A DNA stretch of 64,000 nt. Source: Crocinitomicaceae bacterium. GTDB lineage: Bacteria; Bacteroidota; Bacteroidia; Flavobacteriales_D; Crocinitomicaceae. Positions 22,919 through 31,732 of this stretch are shown here, in pieces. Position 1 is the stretch's first letter. Every line of letters begins with the position of its first letter. The notes under the pieces were generated by a model. The model was not told where the DNA came from, made no database searches, and saw only the letters and a program-made list of their open reading frames with translations. The DNA lies in NCBI GenBank assembly GCA_021325675.1, contig JAJTCM010000004.1, positions 128,794 to 192,793 on the forward strand. Reading direction: 5' to 3'. The translations under genes and the position numbers were made by a program.

Positions 22919-24898
22919 TTAATTCTGTCCTATTTCTTCCAGGTCCTCCATGGCCTGTTCCCAGCAATGCATTGTGAAATCAAGCTTGCCTTTCATTTCC
23001 TGGTATTGGTTGAGCAAATTCGTGGATTTTTGTTTATCGGAATAATCAATATCCACCAGCGCCTCGTCAAGCTTTTTCAATTCGCTTTCGTATTGGCCGA
23101 TCTGCTCTTCGTATTTTTTAATGTTGTTCTGAAGGCTGTTTTTTTTGCGCTTCAATTCCCTGGTTTCTTCGTAAGAAAGCTTTTCTGCCGGCGCTTCGGT
23201 TACACCAGGTGTTTCTTTGTTTTCCGGTTTATTTTTACCTTTTGGGCTTTCTGTACCGTTCTTTTCAGTTTGTGACTTGCTTTCTGAAGAAGTACCCATT
23301 TTCATTTGCAGGTATTCCTTCACGTCGTAATGGAGAATCTTCAGGGTTTGGTTCTGGATATCCCAGATCCTGTTTGTGAGACCGTCGAGGAACTCCCGGT
23401 CGTGGGAAACAACAATAAACGTTCCTTCATATTGCAGCAAAGCGCGTTTCAAAACCTCTTTACTTTGAATATCCAGGTGGTTCGTCGGCTCATCGAGGAT
23501 CAGGAAGTTGCTGGGACTTAAAAGAAGCTGGCACAAAGCCAGGCGCGTCCGTTCCCCTCCCGAAAGAACAGCCACTTTTTTGTCGACGTCTTCACCGCCA
23601 AAAAGAAAAGCGCCAAGGATGCTGCGCAGGTCCCGGCGGGCATCACCGACAGCAATAGCGTCAACCGTATCATAAATGCTTTTGCTGGTGTCCAGGCTCT
23701 CGGCCTGGTCCTGGGCAAAATAGCTGATCACGACATTGTGGCCGTATTCGACGCGTCCTTCGCCTTCCAGTGTACTCATGATCCGCTTCAGCAAAGTTGA
23801 TTTACCGACTCCGTTTGGTCCGAGCAAGGCAATTTTTTCACCGCGGCCTACTGTAATGTTGATATCCTTGAATATGGTTTTATCTGCAAACTTTTTACCC
23901 ACCTGGTCGAGCTCCAGGACCCATTTTCCAGGCTGGTTACTCAAAGGAAAAGAGATTTTCATCTTTGCCAGGCTGGTTTTCTCTACTTCAATGCGCTCCG
24001 TTTTGTCAAGCTTCTTGATGAGGGACTGGGCGAAAGCGGCCTTATTTTTTTTGGCCCTGAACTTATCGATCAGTTCCTGGGTATGTTTGATGTCTTTATC
24101 CTGCTGTTTTTTCGCTTGTTCGAGGCGTTCGGTCTCTTCTTCCTTCTTGATTTTGTAAACCGAGTAGGGGTAAGGATAATCCTGGAGCTTGCCCATACTG
24201 ATTTCGAGTGTTCGCTTCGTGACATTATCAAGGAACAAACGGTCGTGGGAAATGACGATCACTGCACCTTCAAAACGCTGTAGATAAGATTCGAGCCAGG
24301 CAATGGAAATAATATCCAGGTGGTTTGTGGGCTCATCCAGCAGGATCACCTCCGGTTGGTTGACGAGGATTTTGGCAAGCTCTGCCCGCATTTTCCATCC
24401 GCCCGAAAAAGAGTTTAAGCTTTTGTTGATTTCTTCTGCATCAAAGCCCAGTCCGCTGAGCACCGTCATGATCTTTTCTTCCCATTGGAAACCTTCCATA
24501 AAGCTGAAAAGGTCGTTTTTTTCGTTCAGCTCATCCAGTAAGGCGAGATAGGAAGGACTTTCATAATCCGTTCGCTTCACGAGCTCGTGGTTGATAGAGT
24601 CTATGCGTTCACGGAGTATGTTGAGTGTTACATTGGAATAAAACAGGTAATCGAAGACAGATTGCTGCGTATCAATTTTGATGTCCTGCGTCAGGAAACC
24701 GATGTGAGTATCTTTTTGTTTGTGGATTTTTCCATCAGTTGGCTTATCCATTCCGGCGATCAGTTTCAGCAAAGTCGACTTACCGGCGCCGTTTTTCCCG
24801 GCCAGACCGATTTTGTCCCCCTTGTTGATCTGGAAGCTGATGTCTTTGAATAAATACCCCTGTGGCAGGAAAACGCCTACCTGCTCTAAGTTAACCAT
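22919..24898 (-). CDS. ABC-F ATPase (Uup/EttA type)
   Basis: A 659-residue cytoplasmic ATPase with two nucleotide-binding domains and no membrane segment. Walker A: GKNGAGKST (about 34) and GPNGVGKST (about 358); signatures SGGWKMRAELAKIL and SGGERTRLALCQLL; Walker B LLDEPTNHLD and LDEPTNHLD. A charged interdomain linker follows the first domain. The C-terminal ~100 residues form a coiled coil as in Uup. ABC-F proteins act on ribosomes; which member this is cannot be told. The promoter is unusual: see 24903-24933. Confidence 0.92.
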   Translation of the reverse strand: MVNLEQVGVFLPQGYLFKDISFQINKGDKIGLAGKNGAGKSTLLKLIAGMDKPTDGKIHKQKDTHIGFLTQDIKIDTQQSVFDYLFYSNVTLNILRERIDSINHELVKRTDYESPSYLALLDELNEKNDLFSFMEGFQWEEKIMTVLSGLGFDAEEINKSLNSFSGGWKMRAELAKILVNQPEVILLDEPTNHLDIISIAWLESYLQRFEGAVIVISHDRLFLDNVTKRTLEISMGKLQDYPYPYSVYKIKKEEETERLEQAKKQQDKDIKHTQELIDKFRAKKNKAAFAQSLIKKLDKTERIEVEKTSLAKMKISFPLSNQPGKWVLELDQVGKKFADKTIFKDINITVGRGEKIALLGPNGVGKSTLLKRIMSTLEGEGRVEYGHNVVISYFAQDQAESLDTSKSIYDTVDAIAVGDARRDLRSILGAFLFGGEDVDKKVAVLSGGERTRLALCQLLLSPSNFLILDEPTNHLDIQSKEVLKRALLQYEGTFIVVSHDREFLDGLTNRIWDIQNQTLKILHYDVKEYLQMKMGTSSESKSQTEKNGTESPKGKNKPENKETPGVTEAPAEKLSYEETRELKRKKNSLQNNIKKYEEQIGQYESELKKLDEALVDIDYSDKQKSTNLLNQYQEMKGKLDFTMHCWEQAMEDLEEIGQN

Positions 24899-24902
24899 AT
24901 TG

Positions 24903-24933
24903 CAAAATTACGTAAATTGTATTGGAACGCAAA
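24903..24933 (-). promoter_or_regulatory. ABC-F promoter with a repeat-derived -33 box
   Basis: On the minus strand TTTG (24933-24930), a 19-base spacer and TAATTTTG (24910-24903) match the consensus exactly. The last base of the -7 box is only 4 bases before the ATG at 24898, so the message may be leaderless. The TTTG is the CAAAG end of the adjacent repeat element. Confidence 0.6.
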
Positions 24934-25010
24934 GTTTTCAAAAGTTTACGCCAAGCCCGCAAGAAATACTTTGCGTTTTTTTGCATTAACTCTGTGTTCT
25001 TTGCGATACT
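24922..25010. repeat. Dispersed inverted-repeat element, GATCGCAAAG family, copy C
   Basis: TTGGAACGCAAAG (24922-24934) faces CTTTGCGATAC (24999-25009) with partial inverted matching, and the core has ACTTTGCGTTTTTTTGC. It lies between the ABC-F gene start and the gldN terminator. It is a shorter copy of the same family as 3552-3680. Confidence 0.55.
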
Positions 25011-25012
25011 GA

Positions 25013-25048
25013 TAAAAACAAAAAACCGCCACATTGCTGCGACGGTTT
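25013..25048 (-). terminator. Intrinsic terminator after gldN
   Basis: On the minus strand a stem AAACCG/CGGTTT (25048-25043 and 25028-25023) with inner pairs is followed by TTTTTGTTTTT. It closes the gldKLMN block. Confidence 0.65.
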
Positions 25049-25068
25049 CCTGTTATGTGCTATTTTTC

Positions 25069-26100
25069 TTAGAAATGCCAAACGTCGTGTTCGATGTTAC
25101 GGATTTCTTCAGTAATCTTATTGGATTCCATCAAGGCATCAACCCCGTTTTTGTAAGAGTCGATCTTACGCTCAAAAACGTTGCTTTCACGGTAAATGTA
25201 GCTGGAGAAGATCCGTTTCCAGAACAGATCGTCGAAGCTCATCCATTGTGCGTCGTTTTTGGAATTGTACGTAAAATAGTTGTTGAATACGAAACGGCAG
25301 TGTGGGAAGTATAACCAGAATAACTCTTTGTATTTACCACCTTCTTTGGTTTTTTCGTAAATCACCGGGCAAATCCCCAGGATACGAACGTCCATCACGG
25401 AACGCTCTTTGTCAAAGAACCAGTCTTCTTTCAATTCGTAAGCAACGATATCCTTGGAAAGGATCTTTTCATAGATTTTTTCCTCTACCGGCTCAGGACG
25501 CATCTCATCACCTGTGATCGGGTCATAAGCTACGGAGTCTTCACCGTTGACACCTTTTACCGGAACGAGACGTGCTTCAACGAATACGGAGATGTACTCG
25601 TCCACTTTGTTACGGTAAAGAGAATCTGTAAAGTAGTTTTTACCAACTCCCGGGCGGATTGGATATTTGAACTGGTCACCGTCCAACGTTCCGTTCTGAA
25701 ATAAATCATACGGGTTGTAAGGGGAGAACATGATCAAATCACCGTTCATAATGTGATGTTTCATCACCGTGTACAAACTCCAGCGGGAGGTGTTACGCAC
25801 CCATTCCTCATTTTGATCGTCGATCTTTTGGTAAGTATCGAACGGAAAATAAAGCGGGTGGTTAATTTTTTCGCGTAAATCAATGGTACGCCAAACACGT
25901 TTACTCCAGATTACATCCGCTTCTCTTACAAATTCATAAGGAATCAAGCGTTTTGTCGGAACGTGTTCTTTAATGTAGACCCCGTCAATGATGTTCTCAG
26001 ATGGAACGTTGATAGGCCCTCCATTAATTTCCGGTCCTTGCTGGGCAGCCACCGTACCGGCAGATGCGAAAACCAACAGACTAACAATTAACTTTTTCAT
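25069..26100 (-). CDS. gldN: Type IX secretion/gliding protein GldN
   Basis: A 343-residue periplasmic protein with a signal peptide from the ATG at 26100 (MKKLIVSLLVFASAGTVAAQ); the longer frame to 26160 is rejected because it adds residues before the signal. Family segments include IKEHVPTKRLIPYEFVREADV, SKRVWRTIDLREKINHP and the late WMSFDDLFWKRIF. GldN (PorN) forms the periplasmic ring with GldK. It follows gldM after 119 bases, with a hairpin between. Confidence 0.93.
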   Translation of the reverse strand: MKKLIVSLLVFASAGTVAAQQGPEINGGPINVPSENIIDGVYIKEHVPTKRLIPYEFVREADVIWSKRVWRTIDLREKINHPLYFPFDTYQKIDDQNEEWVRNTSRWSLYTVMKHHIMNGDLIMFSPYNPYDLFQNGTLDGDQFKYPIRPGVGKNYFTDSLYRNKVDEYISVFVEARLVPVKGVNGEDSVAYDPITGDEMRPEPVEEKIYEKILSKDIVAYELKEDWFFDKERSVMDVRILGICPVIYEKTKEGGKYKELFWLYFPHCRFVFNNYFTYNSKNDAQWMSFDDLFWKRIFSSYIYRESNVFERKIDSYKNGVDALMESNKITEEIRNIEHDVWHF

Positions 26101-26186
26101 TTCACTTATTTTTAAATTTTTGCAAGAAATAACCGGATCACTTATTTCAAACGTTTTCAACTCAAATTCTCTACACTATTTGTAAA

Positions 26187-26210
26187 ACCGGGCTACCGAA
26201 GCAACCCGGT
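26187..26210 (-). terminator. Hairpin between gldM and gldN, possible attenuator
   Basis: A stem ACCGGG/CCCGGT with a 12-base loop lies 10 bases after the gldM stop and 87 bases before gldN. On the minus strand it is followed by TTTTAC, a weak U-run, so part of the transcripts may stop or be processed here. Confidence 0.4.
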
Positions 26211-26219
26211 CTTTTTACT

Positions 26220-27956
26220 TTATATTTTAAATGTCGATGACGATGTCCTGTTGTTTGCACCTGTACCGGAGTAAACGCAGGAGAAAGACACCATGGAGCC
26301 TGGCTTGGCCTGGCTGATAAACATCATTGCTTCCTGAGTGAGCTGGTCACCTGATCCGGATACCGGTCTTGGCGCACCTGTGATACTCATGATCCACTTC
26401 GTTACTTTAAAGGAAGCTTTCAATGGAATACCCTCGTCAAATTTAGCATACAATGTTTTAGCTGTTTTGCTGGTTACTTTGTCACCGTCAGCAGCTTGTC
26501 CCCAGAAGATTTTCGCACCTGGCATAGGCTTCACATCGAATGTGTAAGAACCTAAGCTTACCGTTTTCTTGGATACAGGGTTGTAACCGGAAATGGTAAT
26601 AGTTGCTGTTTTTCCTCCGCCCGGAGTACCAATGTACTGCTTGCCGGATTTAGTCAATGTTACGTTTGAACCGGACAGCTTAGTTTCAGGGTAACCGGAA
26701 GCTACACCTTCAACAACGTTTTTGTAACCACGGTACAGAACGAGCATTTCCGGGAGGGAAACAGTTCCTTCTGGCTTCATGATCTTGATCGTTTTGCTGT
26801 AGTTCATCGTTTTCGGAACCCCGGATTTGTTCAGGATTGTAATCGAACCTGTCAATTCCATATCGGAGTTACCGGAAGCTTTCAGCGTTACGTAACCTTT
26901 ACCGTCTTTTGTTTCTTTCAATGAACCCTGGTTAGGCTTCACGATCGGCTGCTTGTCTGAGTCATACGCCGCCATCAATACTTCCAGTGTGATTTCGTCA
27001 CCGCTGTTAGCAATATCCGGACCGTAAGCCAAAGGCATGATCTTGTTGAAAGAGTACTCACCACCACCAACACGGGAGCGGATGAGGGAAACTGCGTCAG
27101 CACGTGCAGTCAGGATTTCTTTCTGCAATGAAGACAAAGAGGCAAGCGCCGCTACGGAAGGAGAGTGGTCAAAAGTACGTCCAATCCAGTGTACGTCTTT
27201 GATTTCACCTTCGTGCATGTCGCCACGCTCTTGTTTCGTCAGGGAAGAGTAAATTTTCTTCAAAGCTTCCTGGTCATCCGGAGCTACATCTTTCATGGCT
27301 TTATCCAACTGTGTGTTGATGTCCTTGAAATCTTTGTACTTAGTGATGTTCGGATCCTTGAATTTGTACTTTTTCTCTGGTGTGGAAGAAGACTCAGCGA
27401 TCAGCTCAGTCAAATCCTTACGGTACTTCATGTAACCGTCCCAAAGCTCTTTTCCTTTTCCTTTCGGTTCTTTGATATCATCAGCAATACCCATAACGAG
27501 CATCGGCTCATCATATTTATCTTTACCATCCACTTTCATCAGGTTCATACGAGCCGGTCTGAGTGGTTCTTTGGTGCTGTAAGGGATTTTGATCAAAAAT
27601 TCTTCACCTGTTTGTTCAACGTTCTCACCACAAGTTTTCAAAATCTCGATTTTCAGATCATCGATGAATTTTACTTGCTTAGCAGTCATATCGTCAATCT
27701 TCTTAACGTATTCCATTAATTTGATTGCTTTTTTCTGAACATCCGGTGTGGATTTATCTTCAGCAACTTCCTTAAGGTCGAGCTTTTTCTCTTCACCCCG
27801 GCCATATTCGTTGATGTTGGAAATCTGAATGTTTTCCTCAATTGCAACGAAAGCGTCCAGAATGGCTTTTGATACGTTAAGCGCAAGAAGAGCGGTAAGT
27901 ACAAGGTACATCATACCGATCATCTTCTGTCTGGGGGTTTCTTTTCCTCCTGCCAT
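26220..27956 (-). CDS. gldM: Type IX secretion/gliding protein GldM
   Basis: A 578-residue inner-membrane protein with a short cytoplasmic start (MAGGKETPRQKMIGMMYLV), one transmembrane helix (about 13-33) and a long periplasmic part that spans to the GldKN ring. GldM works with GldL as the proton-driven motor. It is about 60 residues longer than the Flavobacterium and Porphyromonas proteins I know (about 515), the extra length being somewhere in the first periplasmic domains. Neighbours are gldL upstream and gldN downstream. Confidence 0.94.
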   Translation of the reverse strand: MAGGKETPRQKMIGMMYLVLTALLALNVSKAILDAFVAIEENIQISNINEYGRGEEKKLDLKEVAEDKSTPDVQKKAIKLMEYVKKIDDMTAKQVKFIDDLKIEILKTCGENVEQTGEEFLIKIPYSTKEPLRPARMNLMKVDGKDKYDEPMLVMGIADDIKEPKGKGKELWDGYMKYRKDLTELIAESSSTPEKKYKFKDPNITKYKDFKDINTQLDKAMKDVAPDDQEALKKIYSSLTKQERGDMHEGEIKDVHWIGRTFDHSPSVAALASLSSLQKEILTARADAVSLIRSRVGGGEYSFNKIMPLAYGPDIANSGDEITLEVLMAAYDSDKQPIVKPNQGSLKETKDGKGYVTLKASGNSDMELTGSITILNKSGVPKTMNYSKTIKIMKPEGTVSLPEMLVLYRGYKNVVEGVASGYPETKLSGSNVTLTKSGKQYIGTPGGGKTATITISGYNPVSKKTVSLGSYTFDVKPMPGAKIFWGQAADGDKVTSKTAKTLYAKFDEGIPLKASFKVTKWIMSITGAPRPVSGSGDQLTQEAMMFISQAKPGSMVSFSCVYSGTGANNRTSSSTFKI

Positions 27957-28010
27957 GATTAATTAATTTTTCCTGGTTTATAACTGTTTAATTATTCAAT
28001 CAAGCGCTTA

Positions 28011-28826
28011 TTAGTCTCTCGAAACTGTCATTGCTTTTAACATGTTGCCGTAAACCGTGTTCAAATCTGTCAGGTTACGGGACAACATTGCCATATTTTC
28101 TTTGTAAAGTCTTGTATCTTCTGCGGAATCAGAAAGGTTCTGCATCATTTCAGTTACCTGCGACTGGAATTTCTCAGTAGCTTCCAAATGAGCGGAAGAA
28201 CCTTTCAATTGCAGTTCGTATACGTTGTTCAACGCAGCGAGGTTTTTAGAAACTTTTTGCATTTGCTCACCGAATGATTCGCCTTCACCTGCAGTTGAAG
28301 TCATACCTGAGATAGATACAGATGCTCTTTCGTAAGCTTCAGACAAAGCTGAAACACGGTCTGATGCAGCTTGTAAGCTGGAAACATAAGAATCTGTTGC
28401 AGCTGCAGCAGTACTTACTTCTTTCAATTGAGCAGCATTGTCTCCCAACGCTCTCATTCCATCACCCAGTCTTTCTAATAATTGACCGTCAATTTTCGCC
28501 TCTTCCAACATTTTGTCGAGTTGGTCAGTAATTCCTGAACCACCATGACGGTTGCTTTTTGAGGAAGCAATTGCATCGTGATCGAGGTCGTCGCTATGTC
28601 CTAATCCTAATTCAGGGTATACCAACTCCCAGTTCGGATCTTCGTGGATCGGTTCGAACGAGGAGAAGATAAAGATCAACGCCTCAGTACTTAAACCGAT
28701 AATCAACATCATCGATGCTCCTGGCCAGTGCTGAATCTTAAATAACGCACCAACAATTACGATTGCAGCTCCGAAACCGTACAGTTTCGACATAAACAAT
28801 TTCCATCCTTTACTTCCTGGTTTCAT
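28011..28826 (-). CDS. gldL: Type IX secretion/gliding motor protein GldL
   Basis: A 271-residue protein with two transmembrane helices near the N-terminus (about 14-32 and 38-55) separated by the LFKIQHWPGASM segment, and a long cytoplasmic coiled-coil-like tail. Glu49 in the second helix (STEALIF) is in the position of the conserved acidic residue thought to carry protons. GldL and GldM form the motor that powers T9SS and gliding. It lies between gldK and gldM. Confidence 0.94.
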   Translation of the reverse strand: MKPGSKGWKLFMSKLYGFGAAIVIVGALFKIQHWPGASMMLIIGLSTEALIFIFSSFEPIHEDPNWELVYPELGLGHSDDLDHDAIASSKSNRHGGSGITDQLDKMLEEAKIDGQLLERLGDGMRALGDNAAQLKEVSTAAAATDSYVSSLQAASDRVSALSEAYERASVSISGMTSTAGEGESFGEQMQKVSKNLAALNNVYELQLKGSSAHLEATEKFQSQVTEMMQNLSDSAEDTRLYKENMAMLSRNLTDLNTVYGNMLKAMTVSRD

Positions 28827-28885
28827 AGTTTTTCTGTTTTTTTAAGTTTTAAACTAATTTATTATTTTGATTTGTTTGTTGATTC

Positions 28886-30439
28886 TTAGCGAAGTTGAAT
28901 ATCGCTTTGAATTTCCTCGCTTCCTTCTTTCGCAAAGTTTTTACCTCCGCGGCCGATGTGCGTCATAACATTCCGGTAACCGATGTATGACTTAGCAGTA
29001 TCCTGGTACTCGTATGAACGAGTTGATGTCTGTAAATAATAACCGATGTCCTTCCAGGAACCTCCGCGCAGTACTTTACGCTTCATTGAAGGTGGATCCC
29101 AGTCCATCGCATCATATCTGTAATCTGTATTCAGATCATGAGAAAATTCGTACATTGATTCGTCGTAAGCAGTTTCACACCACTCGGCAACGTTTCCGGC
29201 CATACAGTAAAGACCCCAGCCGTTCGGGTTGTAAGAGTAAGCTTTCACTGTGTGGAAACCACCGTCTTCGAAGTATCTTCCGCGCATTGGCTTGAAGTTT
29301 CCTAAGAAGCAGCCTGCTTCGTTACGAATGTAAGGTCCTCCCCAAGGGTAAGCTGACTGAGCGAGATCGCCGCGTGCTGCTCTTTCCCATTCTGCTTCTG
29401 TAGGCAAACGGAAATCGTTCACATACAGGTCTCCCATTGCTTGCAGCCAGGAGTTCAGTAATTGGGTCCTCCAGATGCTGAATGCTTTCGCCTGTACCCA
29501 GGTAACACCAACAACAGGGTAGTTGTCGTAGCCCGGATGCCAGAAGTACATATTCGTCATCGGATCGTGGAACGAGTAAGTAAAGTCACGCACCCAGCAT
29601 AAAGTATCCGGATAAACGTTGATTTCCTCGTCAATGATGAAACGCTGTCTGTTTTCGTGACCGCGAATGGCGTTGTTCTGTCCTTTTTTGTTGAAACGGC
29701 CCATATCGAGATCCTGGCCCTGCGGCTCTTCCGTAAACGGATGCGTTGGGGTGTTCAGGTCACGGTGCTGGGGAACAACTTCGTTACCCTGGTTGTCATA
29801 ACCATTAGGAACGATGTCAATACGTCCTCTTCTTGCCGCTTCACGCAGGTCGATCCAGAAATATTTGTAGTTGAGCTTACGCGTATCGATTTCCCTTCTT
29901 TTGTAGAAGCGCTCCGGCTGTGTATAGTACATGTCGGCGAGCAAGGGCATCACCTCCTCGTTGTCCTGGTCTGAGTAGCTAAACTCACGGTCCCAGTTCA
30001 ATGCGAAAAGGTTACGGTTACCCGGCCTGTCGGAAGGATCAAAGTCAACAAAAGCCAGCTGGCCTTCATCGAAGTAGTGATCTTCGTAATTGATGTACTC
30101 CATCGCAGCATCGTCTTCCTGCAAGCCCAGATAGATTTTTTCACGTGCAATTGAGTCACGCACCCAGTAAACAAACTGGCGGTACTCGTTGTTCGTGATT
30201 TCCGTCTGGTCCATATAGAAAGCCTGGACTGAAACAGTTTTAGAACGGGTCTGATGCAAGAAAGGAACATCTTGATCATTTTCTCCCATGGCATACGATC
30301 CCGAAGGGATATAGACCATTCCCAAAGGAATTTCCGGTTGGTAAAGGGGCCTCCCCATTACTCCGGTCAGGTGTCCGGATCTTGATTGACAAGAAGCAAT
30401 CAATAAACCAATAAGACCTACAAACAATAGTTTTTTCAT
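28886..30439 (-). CDS. gldK: Type IX secretion/gliding lipoprotein GldK
   Basis: A 517-residue lipoprotein (lipobox IASC, Cys17) with a formylglycine-generating-enzyme-like domain (about 40-490): GMVYIPSGSYAMGENDQDVP at the start, YPVVGVTWVQAKAF in the middle and RGGSWKDIGYYLQTS near the end. GldK (PorK) forms the periplasmic ring with GldN under the outer membrane. The gene begins the gldKLMN run and follows a PorP/SprF gene after 109 bases. Confidence 0.95.
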   Translation of the reverse strand: MKKLLFVGLIGLLIASCQSRSGHLTGVMGRPLYQPEIPLGMVYIPSGSYAMGENDQDVPFLHQTRSKTVSVQAFYMDQTEITNNEYRQFVYWVRDSIAREKIYLGLQEDDAAMEYINYEDHYFDEGQLAFVDFDPSDRPGNRNLFALNWDREFSYSDQDNEEVMPLLADMYYTQPERFYKRREIDTRKLNYKYFWIDLREAARRGRIDIVPNGYDNQGNEVVPQHRDLNTPTHPFTEEPQGQDLDMGRFNKKGQNNAIRGHENRQRFIIDEEINVYPDTLCWVRDFTYSFHDPMTNMYFWHPGYDNYPVVGVTWVQAKAFSIWRTQLLNSWLQAMGDLYVNDFRLPTEAEWERAARGDLAQSAYPWGGPYIRNEAGCFLGNFKPMRGRYFEDGGFHTVKAYSYNPNGWGLYCMAGNVAEWCETAYDESMYEFSHDLNTDYRYDAMDWDPPSMKRKVLRGGSWKDIGYYLQTSTRSYEYQDTAKSYIGYRNVMTHIGRGGKNFAKEGSEEIQSDIQLR

Positions 30440-30548
30440 TCTACCTTAATTTTACTTTCCGGATACCAATTTTAACATGCTACAGGATCAATTTCTTGAT
30501 ATAACGGAATTCTGCTTTGAATAGTTACAATTATTTAACAAATAAATT

Positions 30549-31508
30549 TTATAACCATCTCGGGTGTTTTGCTTTTTGCACCGGTGGCGGTGGAATTTGT
30601 TTAATGTAACGCAACACGATCTCGTGTGAGCCTTTAGAGATGTCTCTCAGCTTGTTCAGGGTCATGTCGTAGGAGTATCCTACAGTTAACGGACCTTGAA
30701 CATAACCGACCATCAGGCCCGCACCGTCGCTTACACGGTAGGTGATACCTCCGTATACCTGCGTGTTGTTGGTTGCATTGAGCGTATGTAAGTATCTTGC
30801 GTTGATTTCTGCGGAGTATTTAACCATATCGGTACGGCCAAGCATCTGGAAATCGAGGCTTTTGCCTTCACCGAATATGTCAAACATAGTGTAACCACCC
30901 ATGAGGAACATGTGTCTCGCGTTCGAGTAGTTCACGTTTTTGATTTCTGCCTGGGTAATGTGTGTTGCAGAGAAACCGATGTAATATGGTCTCATTGCAT
31001 TTTTATTTCCTCTCCAGAATAAACCGAAGTTCAGGTCCATGGCGCCTCCCGATGTTGCAATCGGTAAAAGCTTGTCGTCCAGTGTTGTAGGTGGAACCCA
31101 TTGCGGATCGAAGCCAATGTTCACTAAACCAAGGCCAATACCTGCACCGAGGATACCCTGGTGCTCGCCTCCAACCTGAAGGGGAATATGTAAGCTATAG
31201 TTTAACAAGAGGTTATTTTGTTTCATCTCACCGATCGCATCGTGGTAGAAAGAAAGGCCTGCGCCACCTGTAAACACACGGTCAAGGTTGCCCTCGAGGT
31301 TGAATAAAAGTGAGTTAGGAGCCCCGTTTACCTTGTCCCATTGGTTACGGTAGATCATTGTCGCCCCGATACCAGCGTCCAAACCGGTTGAGCCCGGGTT
31401 GATGGACATCTTATCGTAGATAAAGTGCGTTAATAATTTCTCCTGTTGGGCCACTGCACTAGCAGCGAGAAGCATAAAAGTTGAAATAGTAAATATACTT
31501 TTTTTCAT
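30549..31508 (-). CDS. PorP/SprF family type IX secretion membrane protein
   Basis: A 319-residue outer-membrane protein with a signal peptide (SAVAQ). The start of the mature protein, LLTHFIYDKMSINPGSTG, and the stretch MIYRNQWDKVNGAPNSLLFN identify the PorP/SprF family, which anchors or exports T9SS substrates such as SprB-type adhesins. Its place directly upstream of gldK is the usual one. The C-terminus is short and basic (PPPPVQKAKHPRWL). The 224-base region upstream (31509-31732) has no gene and no clear TAnnTTTG box. Confidence 0.93.
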   Translation of the reverse strand: MKKSIFTISTFMLLAASAVAQQEKLLTHFIYDKMSINPGSTGLDAGIGATMIYRNQWDKVNGAPNSLLFNLEGNLDRVFTGGAGLSFYHDAIGEMKQNNLLLNYSLHIPLQVGGEHQGILGAGIGLGLVNIGFDPQWVPPTTLDDKLLPIATSGGAMDLNFGLFWRGNKNAMRPYYIGFSATHITQAEIKNVNYSNARHMFLMGGYTMFDIFGEGKSLDFQMLGRTDMVKYSAEINARYLHTLNATNNTQVYGGITYRVSDGAGLMVGYVQGPLTVGYSYDMTLNKLRDISKGSHEIVLRYIKQIPPPPVQKAKHPRWL

Positions 31509-31732
31509 AAGCTGAAATTATATTTCATTTTTGTGGTAAACCGGTTTTACGGAGCTATAATTTTAAAGTTTCAACTAGACTTTAATTTTTGAGCGAGCAA
31601 AACCAAATCCCCCTGGTTTACATATAGTTAGCCACGCAGAAAATTTAAAAAATCCCTGCAATTGGGCACTAAGATACGATAAAATCTTAATAAAATACGA
31701 TTTCGGGAATTTTTTTTAGATTTTTCGCCCGC

